A DNA stretch of 64,000 bases, taken from assembly GCA_963722715.1 (NCBI GenBank), contig CAVROA010000010.1:8369-72368 (forward strand), written 5' to 3'. Every line of letters starts with the position of its first letter. Within the stretch, counting starts at the first letter, position 1. Shown piece after piece: positions 41,688 through 52,200 of this stretch. The translations under genes and the position numbers were made by a program. This DNA is from DASQGA01 sp963722715 (GTDB taxonomy: Bacteria; Actinomycetota; Thermoleophilia; Gaiellales; Gaiellaceae). The notes below the pieces were generated by a model, which saw only the letters and a program-made list of their open reading frames with translations, made no database searches and was not told where the DNA came from.

Positions 41688-43877
41688 CTACGGGACGTTG
41701 GTGACGTTTTCTCCGTTCAGGGCGACGTCAAGGCCGGCGCCACCATCGATCGTGTCGGTGCCCGCGCCCCCGTCGAGCGTGTCGTTGCCGTCGCCGCCCT
41801 GGATGAGGTCGTCGCCGTCGCCGCCGTTGATCGTGTCGTTGCCCTGGCTGCCGACGAGGATGTCGCCGTCATTGCCGCCGTTCAGCGTCAGGAGAACACT
41901 GGTGCTTGCAAGGCCGGAGGCGCTGACCAGGTCGGCTCCGGCCAAGGCGTTGACCGTCAAGGTGTCATTGGCCGGCTCGGAGTTCGCGATCGCGACTGTC
42001 AGGGACGGCCGCGTGAGCGTGACGGACCCGGCGCCGCCCGCGATGCTCATCACGTCGACCCCGGTCGTGGTGTTGACGACCACCGCGTCGGCCGCGCCGT
42101 CTCCCGCGCCCGCGACGCCGAGGTCGAGATTGACGGTGTCCACGTCCGTCGCGGACAGGTCGTTGACCGTGATCGAGTCGACGCCGCCAAGCGAGTTCAG
42201 AACAAGGCTCTCCACGTCGTCCACGTCCATGACGATGTTGCCGAGGTTGCGGGTGAAGAGCAGTCGGCCCCCGTTGGCCGAGGCTGCAAAGATCTCGGCG
42301 CCTGCGGCGCCGTTGAAGCGCAAGGTATCGGCGCCATCCTGGCCCTCCACGACATCGCTCCCGTCTCCCGGATCCCAGACGAACGTGTCGTCGCCGATCC
42401 CAAGGAAGCCGATGTCGGCGCCCTGATTGCCGTCGACCGTATCGTTCTCGGCCCCGCCGATCAGGATGTCGGCCCCGTTGCCGCCGTTGATCGTGTCGGC
42501 CGCGTCGCCCCCGTCCAGGGTCACCTGGATGAGGGCAGCGAGGGAGCCGGCCGAGAGCGTGTCTCCTCCGCCCAGTCCGTTGAGGGTCAGGCGGTCGTTG
42601 GCCGCCTCGGCGTTTGCGATGTTCACCTGTGCAGCCAGGCCGGTGACCTGCACCGCGGAGCCGACGGCGGCAGCCTGCACGACATCGGCCGCTCCGGTCG
42701 CGTTCACGATTACGGCGTCGGCACCGCCGTCACCGGCCGCAGCGACACCGAGGTCGATGTCGAAGGAGGTCACGTCAGTGCCGGCGAAGTCGCCAAGCGA
42801 CAGAGAATCTGCGCCACCGAGCGCGTTCAGAGCAAGGCTCTCGACGTCGTCGATATCCATGGAGATGTTGCCGAGGTTGCGGGTGAGGAGCAGCCGGCCC
42901 CCGTTGGCCGAGGCCGCGAAGACCTCGGCGGCGGCGGAACCGTTGAAGCGCAGCGTGTCTTGGTCGGCCTGGCCCTCGACGACGTCGCTGCCATCGCCCG
43001 GGTCCCAGACGAAGGTGTCGGTACCGGCGCCGAGCAAAGCGGCGTCGGCGCCCTGGTTGCCGTCGACCGTGTCGTTTGCCTCCCCGCCATTCAGGATGTC
43101 GGCCCCGTTGCCGCCGTTCAGGGTGTCGTTGGCCGCCCCGCCGTTCAGGGTTAGCCGAATCAGGCCGGCGACAGCGCCGCCGGAGAGAGTGTCGTCCCCG
43201 CCGAGGCCGTTGACGCGGAGGCTCTCGACAGCGACGAGATTCGGGCCGCCGGTGACGGCCACGTGCCCGGCAGTTGCCGGGACGACATCGATCGTGTCGG
43301 AGCCGCTCGTGCCGTTGACCGTTACGACGTCAGTGCTGGTCCCGCCCAGGATCCGATCCGAACCGTCACCGAGGTTCCACTTGACCGTGTCGTCGCCGGC
43401 ACCGAGAACCATCCGATCGGCTCCTCGGTTGCCGTCGACCGTGTCGTTTCCGGCTCCGCCGTTCAAGACCTCGGCAAAAGACCCGCCGAGCAGCACGTCG
43501 CGGCCGGCCCGACCGTTCAGAGTCGTCCTCTCGGTGTTCGTGAACGGCCCGTTCCGCTCGTCGATCCTGAGGCGGTCGTTGCCGCGTCCCGCGTTCACGA
43601 CGATCCTCGTGAACCGGTTCCGCTGGAAGGAGAAGTCGGCAGACCCGTTGTCCCGTACGTCGACCACGAGCCGCCCGCGCGCATTCAGCCGGAGGCCTAT
43701 CCTCTCGCCCGCGAGAGTTCCGGTCACCGTCAGCGTGCCGCGGTTGACGGACGCCTGAACCGCCGCCTGCGCTCCTTCCGCGAGACCGAAACCGGTCGCG
43801 AGGATCACCCCGACGAGCAAGAGGCAGGTAGCCGCCGGCCCGCGACGGCAAGCCGAGCCCTGGACGCGTGTCCCCAT
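41688..43877 (-). CDS. Large secreted RTX-like calcium-binding repeat protein
   Basis: 729 residues with a long signal peptide (hydrophobic LLLVGVILATGFGLAEGAQA). The rest is built of hemolysin-type repeats: NGGxGxDxL/I with NGGNGADIL, GGDGNDTLDGGAGTDTIDGG, each binding Ca2+. A block of about 210 residues is duplicated (NGGNGADIL ... FVWDPGDGSDVVEG ... FAASANGGRLL). The protein ends LNGENVTNVP. No catalytic domain is seen, so a structural or adhesion role is likely. Cells without an outer membrane would export it by Sec. Confidence 0.87.
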   Translation of the reverse strand: MGTRVQGSACRRGPAATCLLLVGVILATGFGLAEGAQAAVQASVNRGTLTVTGTLAGERIGLRLNARGRLVVDVRDNGSADFSFQRNRFTRIVVNAGRGNDRLRIDERNGPFTNTERTTLNGRAGRDVLLGGSFAEVLNGGAGNDTVDGNRGADRMVLGAGDDTVKWNLGDGSDRILGGTSTDVVTVNGTSGSDTIDVVPATAGHVAVTGGPNLVAVESLRVNGLGGDDTLSGGAVAGLIRLTLNGGAANDTLNGGNGADILNGGEANDTVDGNQGADAALLGAGTDTFVWDPGDGSDVVEGQADQDTLRFNGSAAAEVFAASANGGRLLLTRNLGNISMDIDDVESLALNALGGADSLSLGDFAGTDVTSFDIDLGVAAAGDGGADAVIVNATGAADVVQAAAVGSAVQVTGLAAQVNIANAEAANDRLTLNGLGGGDTLSAGSLAALIQVTLDGGDAADTINGGNGADILIGGAENDTVDGNQGADIGFLGIGDDTFVWDPGDGSDVVEGQDGADTLRFNGAAGAEIFAASANGGRLLFTRNLGNIVMDVDDVESLVLNSLGGVDSITVNDLSATDVDTVNLDLGVAGAGDGAADAVVVNTTTGVDVMSIAGGAGSVTLTRPSLTVAIANSEPANDTLTVNALAGADLVSASGLASTSVLLTLNGGNDGDILVGSQGNDTINGGDGDDLIQGGDGNDTLDGGAGTDTIDGGAGLDVALNGENVTNVP
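42172..43150. repeat. Internal 630-bp module duplication within the RTX gene
   Basis: The stretch from about 42,172 to 42,520 recurs from about 42,802 to 43,150 with matching order (for example GAGGTTGCGGGTGA-AGCAG near 42,241 and 42,871). Copies are diverged by scattered base changes but share length, which suggests an old in-frame duplication. Confidence 0.7.
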
Positions 43878-44029
43878 CCGACATCGATGATCGTCCTTTC
43901 GAGCCCTCTTGTCTAGGCGCGAATTTCGTCCGCACTAGGAGTGCAAGTCCAGTGGCGCTACCGTGACTCCATGATGCTCGGCCACCTTCGGGCGGCAAAA
44001 GGGGAAAGGACGACGGGGGTGACATCGGC

Positions 44030-46793
44030 GTGACCGTCGCGAACCAAGAGGTGCCAACGCGCGAGCCGCCGGTCGCGACCGACCGGCAGGACGTCTTCAT
44101 CTCGTACTCGCGCATCGACATCGAGTTTGTGCGCAGGCTGCACGACGCACTCGCGGAGGCGGGGAAAGACGTCTACGTCGATTGGGAGGACATTCCCGCC
44201 TGGTCGCCGGACTGGCAGCAGGAACTGTTCGCGGCGATCGAGCGTGCGGACACGTTCATCTTCGTCCTGAGCGAGAGCTCGCTTGCCTCGGAGCACATCA
44301 AGGTCGAGCTCGACCACGCCGTCGAGCAGGGAAAGCGGATCAAGCCGCTCTATCTCCACGAGGTCGACGACGAGCACGTGCCCGATGCCCTGCGACGTCC
44401 TCAATGGACCGACTTTCGGCAGCCGGAGCGGTTCGACCAAGCCTTCGCGGAGCTGCTGGCTGTGCTCAACACCGACGTGGACTGGCTGCAGGCTCACACT
44501 CGTCTCCTTGTTGACGCGAACGAATGGGTCGAAAGCGGCGAGGACAAGAGCTTCCTGCTTGGGCGAACCGCCCTGAGCGAGGCCGAGGAGTGGCTGACCC
44601 AGCAGGCTGGCAAAGAGCCGTCCCCGACTGAGCTTCAGATCCGCTACATCGCCGCCAGCCGCGAGGCGAAGAAGCTCCGACGGCGGATCACACTCGGAGC
44701 GATTCTTTTTGCACTCGCGGTGGCGATCGTATTGGCAGGCTGGGCGCTGCTTCAGCGCACTGAGGCGATCTCCCAGAAGCAGCGGGCCGAGCTCGAGGCG
44801 CTGGTGGCCCAATCTCGCGAGCTGGCGGCGACGGCCAAGGAACGCCTCGCGATCGACCCAGAGCTGAGCCTGCTCCTGGCCGCCGAGGCGGCACAAAAGG
44901 CGCAGACCAAGGAGGCAGGGGATGCGCTCAAGCAGTCACTCCTGGCCTCACCCGTCCGGCGCACATTCCGTGCCGGCAAGGGTCTCGTGAATACGGTGGC
45001 CTTCAGTCCCGATGGGAAGCTTGTGTTGACAGCCGATCCGAAGGCGGCACGCCTCTGGGACGTCGAGAGCGGCCGGCAGGTCGGTGTGTTCTCGGGCCAT
45101 GGAGAGGACGTGAACGGCGCCGCCTTGGATCGCGAAGGCAATCAGCTCGCGGTGGCGCGAAACGGAGGGACGATCGAGCTATGGAACGCGGCGTCCCAAC
45201 AAGTCGCGCGGCGACTGCCCGGAGACTCTTTCGGGGATAACGAGGTGAGTTTCAGCACGGAGAAGAAGCCGCGCTGGGTCGTTACGGCCGGACTGACGGG
45301 GTCGGCGCACGTCATCAACGTGCGGACCGGCCGAGCGACGGCCACCCTCGAACGGGATGCAAACGCGCAGAGCGCAGCCCTGAGTCCCGACGGCGCGCAT
45401 GTGGTCGTTGCCTATGTGGACGGCCCTGCACGGATCTGGGACGTCTCGACCGAGAAGGCGGTGTTGTCTCTCCCGGTGGACGGGGCCTGGACCGCCGTCT
45501 ACAGCAACGACGGAAAGCGCGTCCTCACCGCCGATGACGACGCCGCTCGTCTCTGGGACGCTGAGACGGGAAGGCTGCTCGCGACACTTTCCGCCAAGTC
45601 GTCGCTCGGAATCATCTCCGCGGCTTTCAGCCGCGACGGAGAACGCGTGGTCACAGGGGGCGTCAACGGCAACGTGGTGGTCTGGGATGTTGCTTCCGAG
45701 CGCGAGCTCGCCGTCCTGAAAGGTCATACGGACGAGCGTGCTGAGCGTCGCCTTCAGCCGCGACGGCAACTTCGTCGTCAGCGGAAGCGAGGACGGCAGC
45801 GCGCGGGTCTGGGAAGTGGAGAAAGCGCGGACCTACACGCGGCTAGGGGCGAAGGGGGACAGCTTTGGCAGCTTCAGCTGGGACGGAAAGCTTGCGCTGA
45901 CCCGCGGCTCGGACGGAACGCTGTCGGCGTGGCCCGTGACGAGGAAGGCCCGTCCAACGCACGTGCCCGCCGGTCGAGTCGACGCTTGGACGTTCAGCCC
46001 GGACGGGACACGCGTCGTGCTCGGGGGGCAGAACGGGATCGAGATCTGGCGCTCGAGCGACTGGAAACGCGTTCGTGCGCTCGCCTCCGAGAGCGCCGGG
46101 GCGAAGACTGCGAGCTTCAGGTCTGACAATCGCTTCCTGGTCACGACGGATCAGGGCCAGTTCGCTCGCGTCTGGGACGTGGCGAGCGGAGAGGTCGTCC
46201 GGCGGCTTACTTGCAAAGGCGGCGGCGTCTGGCAGGCCTCGTTCAGCCACACCCACAAGCTCCTCGCCATCGCTTGCCTCGAAGAGGTCGTGGTCTGGAA
46301 CGCTGAGAGCCCCGCACCGTCTGACTGGATACCTGTCAAGCGGTTCCCGGGAGCTCAGGACCCGTTCTACGACGTCATGTTCTCGCCGGACTCCGAGTTC
46401 ATCGTCCTCTTGAGCACAAACGACACGGCAAGAGTCCTGCGCACGGACACCTGGCAGGAGTCGGGCACGCTGACTCTGCGGCCGGCGGAGGCCTACACCT
46501 TCAGCGTGCCCGGCGATCTCTTGGTGGCGGCCCACGCTACGGGTCCTCCGACCGCGTGGGACCTCGCCAAGGGGCATCGCATTGCACTCCTCGGTGACAT
46601 TCGAGGCCGGGTTGCGGATGTGTCCTTCACCTCCGACGGCCGTACCCTGCTCGTCGCTCTGCAGCACGGCGCCATCGAGCGCTACGCCTGTGACGTCTGC
46701 GGTTCGGTTGAGGAGCTTCTGAACCTCGCAGAGGAGCGAAGGACGCGTCCGTTGACCCCGGAGGAACGAGCCCTGTACCTCCACGAGGGCTGA
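44030..46793 (+). CDS. TIR-domain, single-TM, WD40-repeat protein, interrupted by a one-base insertion at about 45737
   Basis: From GTG at 44030: TIR domain at about residues 20-155 (DVFISYSRIDIEFVRRL, SLASEHIKVELDHAVEQ with the candidate catalytic Glu), a helical linker, one membrane helix (ITLGAILFALAVAIVLAGWAL, about 225-245), then WD40 repeats (NTVAFSPDGKLVLTAD, ARLWDVESGR). The frame breaks within the repeat GHTDE; removing the extra C at 45737 restores VLSVAFSRDGNFVVSGS and six or so more blades to 46793, for 920 residues in all. TIR domains of this kind degrade NAD or bind partners; WD40 blades give a sensor or scaffold surface. Either a real frameshift or a sequence error. Confidence 0.85.
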
Positions 46794-46806
46794 TCTGGCG
46801 CTAGCG

Positions 46807-47286
46807 CTACGTCCCGCTGGATGAGGCTTCCGGGGCGGTCGGCACGAGCTGACCGGTCCCGACGCCGCTCCCTTGCCGTGAGTGTGTTTCCTGGAGCAGC
46901 TCGGCGAGACGCTCCAGCAACCTCCACGCCAGGTCGGCGTTGCCCTTGACGAGGCTACGGAACTCCCACATCGACGTAACGAAGCAGTGAACATCAGTGG
47001 TGGCCGTTACCGACGCTGTGCGGACGCGATCGCTGATCAGGGCGACCTCGCCGAAGTGATCGCCAGGGCCTAGCGTGGTTATCTCCTTGCCGCGAAAGGA
47101 GACAGACGCCTCGCCTTCGGTAATGACGAAGAAGCCAACTCCTTTCTCCTCACCCTCTTTCACGATCGGGGAGCCGGCGGGGATGATCCGCTCCGTAAAG
47201 TCCTTGGCGACTCGCCCGAGCTCTCGGTCGCTCAGCCCCCCTAGCAGCGGCACGCCCCGCAAGGCTCTGGCGACGTCATCCGTCAT
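46807..47286 (-). CDS. Cyclic nucleotide-binding domain protein
   Basis: 159 residues. One cNMP-binding domain of the CAP/PKA type: PLLGGLSDRELGRVA, then GDHFGEVALISDRVRTASVTAT, where FGE-(A)-L-x6-R-T-A-S is the phosphate-binding cassette with the key Glu and Arg. It has no DNA-binding or enzyme domain, ending in a helix and a flexible Ser/Pro tail, so it would act by contact with a partner. It is 14 bases from the convergent TIR-WD40 gene. Two class III cyclases in the window could supply ligand. Confidence 0.87.
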   Translation of the reverse strand: MTDDVARALRGVPLLGGLSDRELGRVAKDFTERIIPAGSPIVKEGEEKGVGFFVITEGEASVSFRGKEITTLGPGDHFGEVALISDRVRTASVTATTDVHCFVTSMWEFRSLVKGNADLAWRLLERLAELLQETHSRQGSGVGTGQLVPTAPEASSSGT

Positions 47287-47383
47287 AGGTTGATCCTACT
47301 TCGCGGAAGGATCGCTTTCCTACTCACGGCCAACGTTCGGGCGTGCCTACCGCCGGCCCGCGTGCCCTCCCTTCTCGGCCGTG

Positions 47384-47599
47384 TCAGCGCTCGAGGCCGT
47401 CGACGAGGTCACGAACGTGGCGCTCCCCACCTGAGCGAATCGGCTCGCCGTGGCCGACGGCCACGATCTCGCTGTCGAAGCCGGCCATGCGCCGGAGTGA
47501 CTCTCGATGCTGCTTCTCGTTCAGGTTGAAGGCGGGCCACCCCGCCGTGCCGATTGCGCGAGCACCCCCTGCCAGATCGCCCCATCGGGCGGCGTGCAT
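47384..47599 (-). pseudogene. Remnant of a metallo-beta-lactamase-fold hydrolase
   Basis: 71 residues of frame carry HRESLRRMAGFDSEIVAVGHGEPI, the C-terminal hydrophobic strand and His-containing loop of MBL-fold enzymes, but no HxHxDH core precedes it: a stop codon lies a few codons upstream and the next gene begins at 47690. Most likely a 5'-truncated relic. The rest of the 47287-47689 interval shows no other gene. Confidence 0.5.
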
Positions 47600-47689
47600 G
47601 CCGAAGCCCGCGAACTACTCGGCTAGCTTGACTCAGCTGTAACGAGCTGAGAGCCTTGCTTCGATTTCGCGGTTACAAAGGGCGTCGAG

Positions 47690-49144
47690 TTGGGAATTGC
47701 GGCTGGGGAAAAGGTGCAAGGAGCTCCTCTTTGGCGTGCTCGGGCCGCCCTGCTTGTCGTCGGAGGCTTCCTTCTCGTCAGTTTCGCCGCTGTCGTGCCC
47801 GATGCCCGCGCGGCGGAGACCACTTGCTTCGGTAAGCCCGCGACCATCGTTGGGACCGACGGCGATGACCGGCTGCGCGGGACGGACGGGCGGGACGTCA
47901 TCGTCGGAAGAGCGGGAAACGACATCATCCAGGGCTTCCACGGCCGCGACCTGATCTGCGCCGGCGAAGGCGCCGACACAGTGGCCGCCGGGAAAGGCTC
48001 CGATCGGGTCGAAGGCGGTAATGGGGATGATGTCGTGAGTGGAGGTCTCGGGGCGGATCAGCTCGGCGGCGGCTCGGGAAACGACACTCTCCTCGGTGGC
48101 GTGGGTGGAGGCGAGTTCCTCGTCGAGGTTCTGCGAGGCGGGACCGGAAGAGACCGGCTCGTGGGCGGCAGAGGCATCGATCAACTCGAGGGCGGGCCCG
48201 CTCAGGACACGATCGAAGGCGGTAGAGGTCGCGATGATTTCTACGGCGGCCCGGGCGACGATTCGCTCAGCGGCGGAAGCGGACCCGATATTGCCCGCTA
48301 CAACGCCCCCGTGGTGGTCGACCTCACCGCCGGAACCGCAACCGGAGCAGAAGGCTCGGACACGCTCGTCGGGATAAACGGCATCCAGGGCTCCGAGTCA
48401 GCGGACACGTTGATCGGGGATGCGGGCCCGAACTTCATCTTCGGCGGTGGCGGCGACGACCACATCGAAGGAAGGGCCGGTGACGACTTCCTCTTCGGCG
48501 ATACGGGCACGGATCTGGTCGACGGCGGACCCGAGCGCGACACCTGCTTCGGCGAGAGCGTCCCGAACTGCGAGCCGCTCCACGCGGGAGGGGACGTGCC
48601 GGCCGGCGCCTACACGACCACCCGCTTCGCGCGGCCCTTCTCGTTCACGATCGGGGACGGCTGGTTCACGCCGACCGGTGACCAGCCGGATGCGCTCGAG
48701 TTCCAAAGACGCGGTGCGCCGCCAAGCTTCGTGGACGACTTCTCGTTTCTCCGCGTGACCAAGGTCTACAGCCCCCGAACCGGCAACGTGGTGGACGCTC
48801 CGCGCCGCCTTCTCGCCTGGTTTAGGAACCATTCTGCGTTTCGCACCAGCGAGCCCGTGCGGACGAGCATCGGCGGCGCGTCGGGCTTCCGGGTGGATGC
48901 ATCCGTCCGCTCCGTCCCTCAGGCCCTCGAATGCCCGATCTCGCCTGACATCGCATGCTTTCCCATCTTCGAGACCCGCGGCGTGAGCACGTTCGTCCTC
49001 TTCAAGGGCGAAAAGGTTCGATTCATCGTGCTGAACGTCGGCGGGATGAAGGTGACGATCGTCCTGGAAACGGCAGCGCGCCGCTTTTCCGGGCTGGTGC
49101 GCGACGCCAACGCGGTGCTCGCCACGGTGGACTTCACCCCTTAA
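47690..49144 (+). CDS. Secreted calcium-binding (RTX-like) repeat protein with a C-terminal unknown domain
   Basis: 484 residues from TTG. Signal peptide (RARAALLVVGGFLLVSFAAVVPDARA). Repeats DGDDRLRGTDGRDVIVGRAGND, GGNGDDVVSGGLGADQLGG and more fill residues 55-310. The last 170 residues (GAYTTTRFARPFSFTIGDGW and YSPRTGNVV region) form a separate beta-rich domain seen in actinobacterial secreted proteins, with cysteines that may pair. Function unknown. This and the 41688-43877 gene both lie beside the TIR-WD40 gene. Confidence 0.82.
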   Translation: MGIAAGEKVQGAPLWRARAALLVVGGFLLVSFAAVVPDARAAETTCFGKPATIVGTDGDDRLRGTDGRDVIVGRAGNDIIQGFHGRDLICAGEGADTVAAGKGSDRVEGGNGDDVVSGGLGADQLGGGSGNDTLLGGVGGGEFLVEVLRGGTGRDRLVGGRGIDQLEGGPAQDTIEGGRGRDDFYGGPGDDSLSGGSGPDIARYNAPVVVDLTAGTATGAEGSDTLVGINGIQGSESADTLIGDAGPNFIFGGGGDDHIEGRAGDDFLFGDTGTDLVDGGPERDTCFGESVPNCEPLHAGGDVPAGAYTTTRFARPFSFTIGDGWFTPTGDQPDALEFQRRGAPPSFVDDFSFLRVTKVYSPRTGNVVDAPRRLLAWFRNHSAFRTSEPVRTSIGGASGFRVDASVRSVPQALECPISPDIACFPIFETRGVSTFVLFKGEKVRFIVLNVGGMKVTIVLETAARRFSGLVRDANAVLATVDFTP

Positions 49145-49249
49145 CGCCGCCGCTCCGCCTCAGCTCCGGTTGATGCTCGTCGGCTCGGAGCGACCCAGTG
49201 ACCATGAGGAGGCGGGTTCGCGGGGCTTCTCCTGTCGCGGGCCCTAACC

Positions 49250-49255
49250 TAGACT
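49250..49255 (+). promoter_or_regulatory. Candidate -10 box of the cyclase-AAA gene
   Basis: TAGACT ends 7 bases before the ATG at 49263, matching the leaderless pattern. No Shine-Dalgarno is visible. Confidence 0.45.
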
Positions 49256-49262
49256 CCGCCCT

Positions 49263-52200
49263 ATGCCCGCGTGTCCGAGCTGCGGCGAGGAGAACCCGGA
49301 GCGAGCAAAATTCTGTCTCGAATGCGGTGCGCCCATCGGGGAGGCGCCCGCGGGGCCGGGCGAAGAGCGGAAGTTCGTGACCGTCCTCTTCTGCGATCTG
49401 GTCGGGTTTACAGCCCGCTCGGAGACCGCCGATCCCGAGGACGTCCGCGCGGCCGTGCGGCCGTACTACGCGCGCCTGCGCCGGGAACTCGAGCGCTACG
49501 GCGGCACGGTGGAGAAGTTCATCGGCGACGCGGTGATGGCGGTCTTCGGTGCCCCCGTCGTCCATGAGGACGACGCCGAGAGGGCCGTCCGCGCCGGCCT
49601 GCGGATCCTGCAGGCGATTAACGAGCTGAACCTGGAGGAGCGGCTTGAGCTCGCGGTGCGGATCGGGATCAACACGGGCGAGGTCGTCGTCACACTCGGC
49701 GCCCGTCCGACCGAGGGCGAGGGGATGGTGGCCGGCGACGTCGTCAACACCGCTGCTCGGCTCCAGACCGTTGCGCCGCCTGGGGGAATCGCGGTCGGGG
49801 AGTCGACCTATCTCGCTACACGCGATGTCTTCGACTACGAGCCCCTCGAGCCGGTGAGCGTGAAAGGGAAGAGCCGGCCGCTCCCGGTTTGGCGTGCTAT
49901 CGCTTCCCGTGCGCGTTTCGGCTCGGACCTTCGCCGCCATGCCGTTCCAATGGTCGGCCGCGAGGTGGAGAAGACGCTGCTGCAGGGTCTGTTCGAGCGT
50001 GCCCTTCGCGATGACTCGGTGCAGCTCGTGACGATCGTGGGCGAGCCGGGGGTGGGCAAGAGCAGGCTTGTCTTCGAGCTCGACGCGTACGTCGACGAGC
50101 ACCCCGATCTCATCACCTGGCGTGAAGGTCGCTGCCTCCCGTACGGGGAAGGGATCACCTTTTGGGCGCTCGGCGAAATCGTCAAGGCCCAGGCGGGCAT
50201 CCTCGAGTCGGACGCCCCGGAAACGGTCGCGGCCAAGCTCGAGCGGGCCGTGCCGGAGACGGAACCCGACCGGGAATGGCTGAAGGCACGCCTCAGACCC
50301 CTCGTCGGTCTTGAGGGGCCGGGAGCCCAGCGGGAGGAGTCCTTCACCGCCTGGCGCCGCTTCCTCGAGGCGCTCGCCGCCGCCCGACCGGCGGTCCTCG
50401 TCTTCGAGGACCTCCACTGGGCCGATCCTGCGCTTCTCGACTTTCTCGAGCACGTCGCCGATTGGTCCGAAGGCATCCCGCTTTTCCTGGTCTGCACAGC
50501 CCGCCCGGAACTGTACGAGCGGCATCCACACTGGGCAGGCGGAAAGCGGAACGCGACAACGATCAACCTTTCCCCGCTGAGCGGCGAGGAGACGGCCAAG
50601 CTGGTCGCAGAGCTGCTCGAGCAGGCGGCCCTGCCGGCCGAGGTGCAAGCCCCCCTCGTCGAGCGCGCCGGCGGTAACCCGCTCTATGCGGAGGAGTTCG
50701 TGCGCATGCTGATCGACCGCGGCATGCTCGTCCGAAAAGGTCGCACGTGGACGCTCGCCGAGGGCGCCGAGATCCCCTTCCCCGAGAGCGTGCAGGCGCT
50801 GATCGCGGCCCGCCTCGACACTCTCCCGCCGGAGCGGAAGGCGCTGCTCCAGGATGCCGCCGTGCTCGGAAAGGTCTTCTGGTCGGGAGCAGTTGCGGCC
50901 ATGGGGGAACGGGAGGAGGGGACGGTGCGGGAGGCCCTGCACGAGCTCTCCCGCAAGGAGCTCGTGCACCCGGCCCGGGCGACGACGATGGAGGGCGAAG
51001 CTGAGTACTCCTTCTCGCACGTCCTCATTCGCGATGTCGCTTACGCCCAGATCCCGCGCGGATCGCGTGCGGAACGGCACTGCCTCGCCGCCGGGTGGAT
51101 CGAGCAGAAAGCGCCTGAGCGGATCGAGGACCTCGCCGACGTGCTTGCTCACCATTACGTACAGGCTCTCGAGCTGACGCGATCGGCCGGAGGAGATGCC
51201 GGCCATCTCGTGGAACGGGCAGTGCGGTTCCTTGCCCTCGCCGGTGATAGGGCGCTAGCGCTTGACGTCCCTCGCGCAGAGCAAAGCTACGCCCGGGCTT
51301 TAGAGCTCCTCCCACTGGAGCACCCCGACCACGCACACCTCCTAATGGGATGGGGGAGGGCGCTGACGCTCGGGGCCCGGTTCGAGGAGGCGATCGACAC
51401 GCTCGAGCGGGCAGCACAAATCCACCGCGACCGGGGAGCGCACGTCGAGGCCGCCCAGGCGCTGCTCCTGTGCCGAGACGCACTCGGGAGGTTCGGCGGA
51501 CCCCGTGAGCAGGCGAGTGCGGAGGAGGCGATCGCCCTGCTCGAGGGCCATGAGCAGGGGCCGCAACTAGTCGACGCGTACGAAGCGATGGCTGCGATTT
51601 GGTACCGGCGGGGAGCGGACTCCGAAGCGATTGCCTGGGCCGAGCGAGCTCTCGCGCTCGCTCGCGAACTTGGCCTTGCCGAGCCGGCGCGCACGCTCTC
51701 GATCCGCGGGGGCGCGCGCGTGTCCCAGGGCGAGGGAGGAGGGCGCGAGGATCTCGAGCGGGCTCTCGATCTCGCACTCGAGCGTGGCTTGGGCCGCGAG
51801 ACAGCTGCGATCTACAACGACCTCGGCCTTGCCCTCGCGACGACCAACGGGCCCGCACAGGCGATCGAGTGCTTCCGGACCGGGATCGAGTTCGCGCAGA
51901 GGCGCGGCATGGCCGAGATGGTGTTCACGTTGAAAGGCTCGATGCTCCACCCTCTCTACGACGCCGGCGAGTGGGACGAGGCGCTAGTGCTCGCTGCCGA
52001 GCTCCAGACAGGGGACATTCCGTGGGAGCTCGCAGCGGTGCGCGGGATCGAGGCCGACACCTTGGCGTCTTGTGGCGACCTGGAGCGTGCCCAGGAGCGG
52101 GTCGAGTGGGTCCTCGCCGCGGCCAGGGAGCTGCAGGAGATGCAGTTCCTCCTCCCAGCACACACCGTCGGGGCGCAAGTCCGGCTCGCCCGCGGCCAGC

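Noticed and set aside
41688..43877. Possible CRISPR or tandem repeat array
   Set aside because: Repeats are irregular, coding (Gly-Asp-rich Ca2+ motifs) and in frame, with no uniform direct repeat/spacer pattern.
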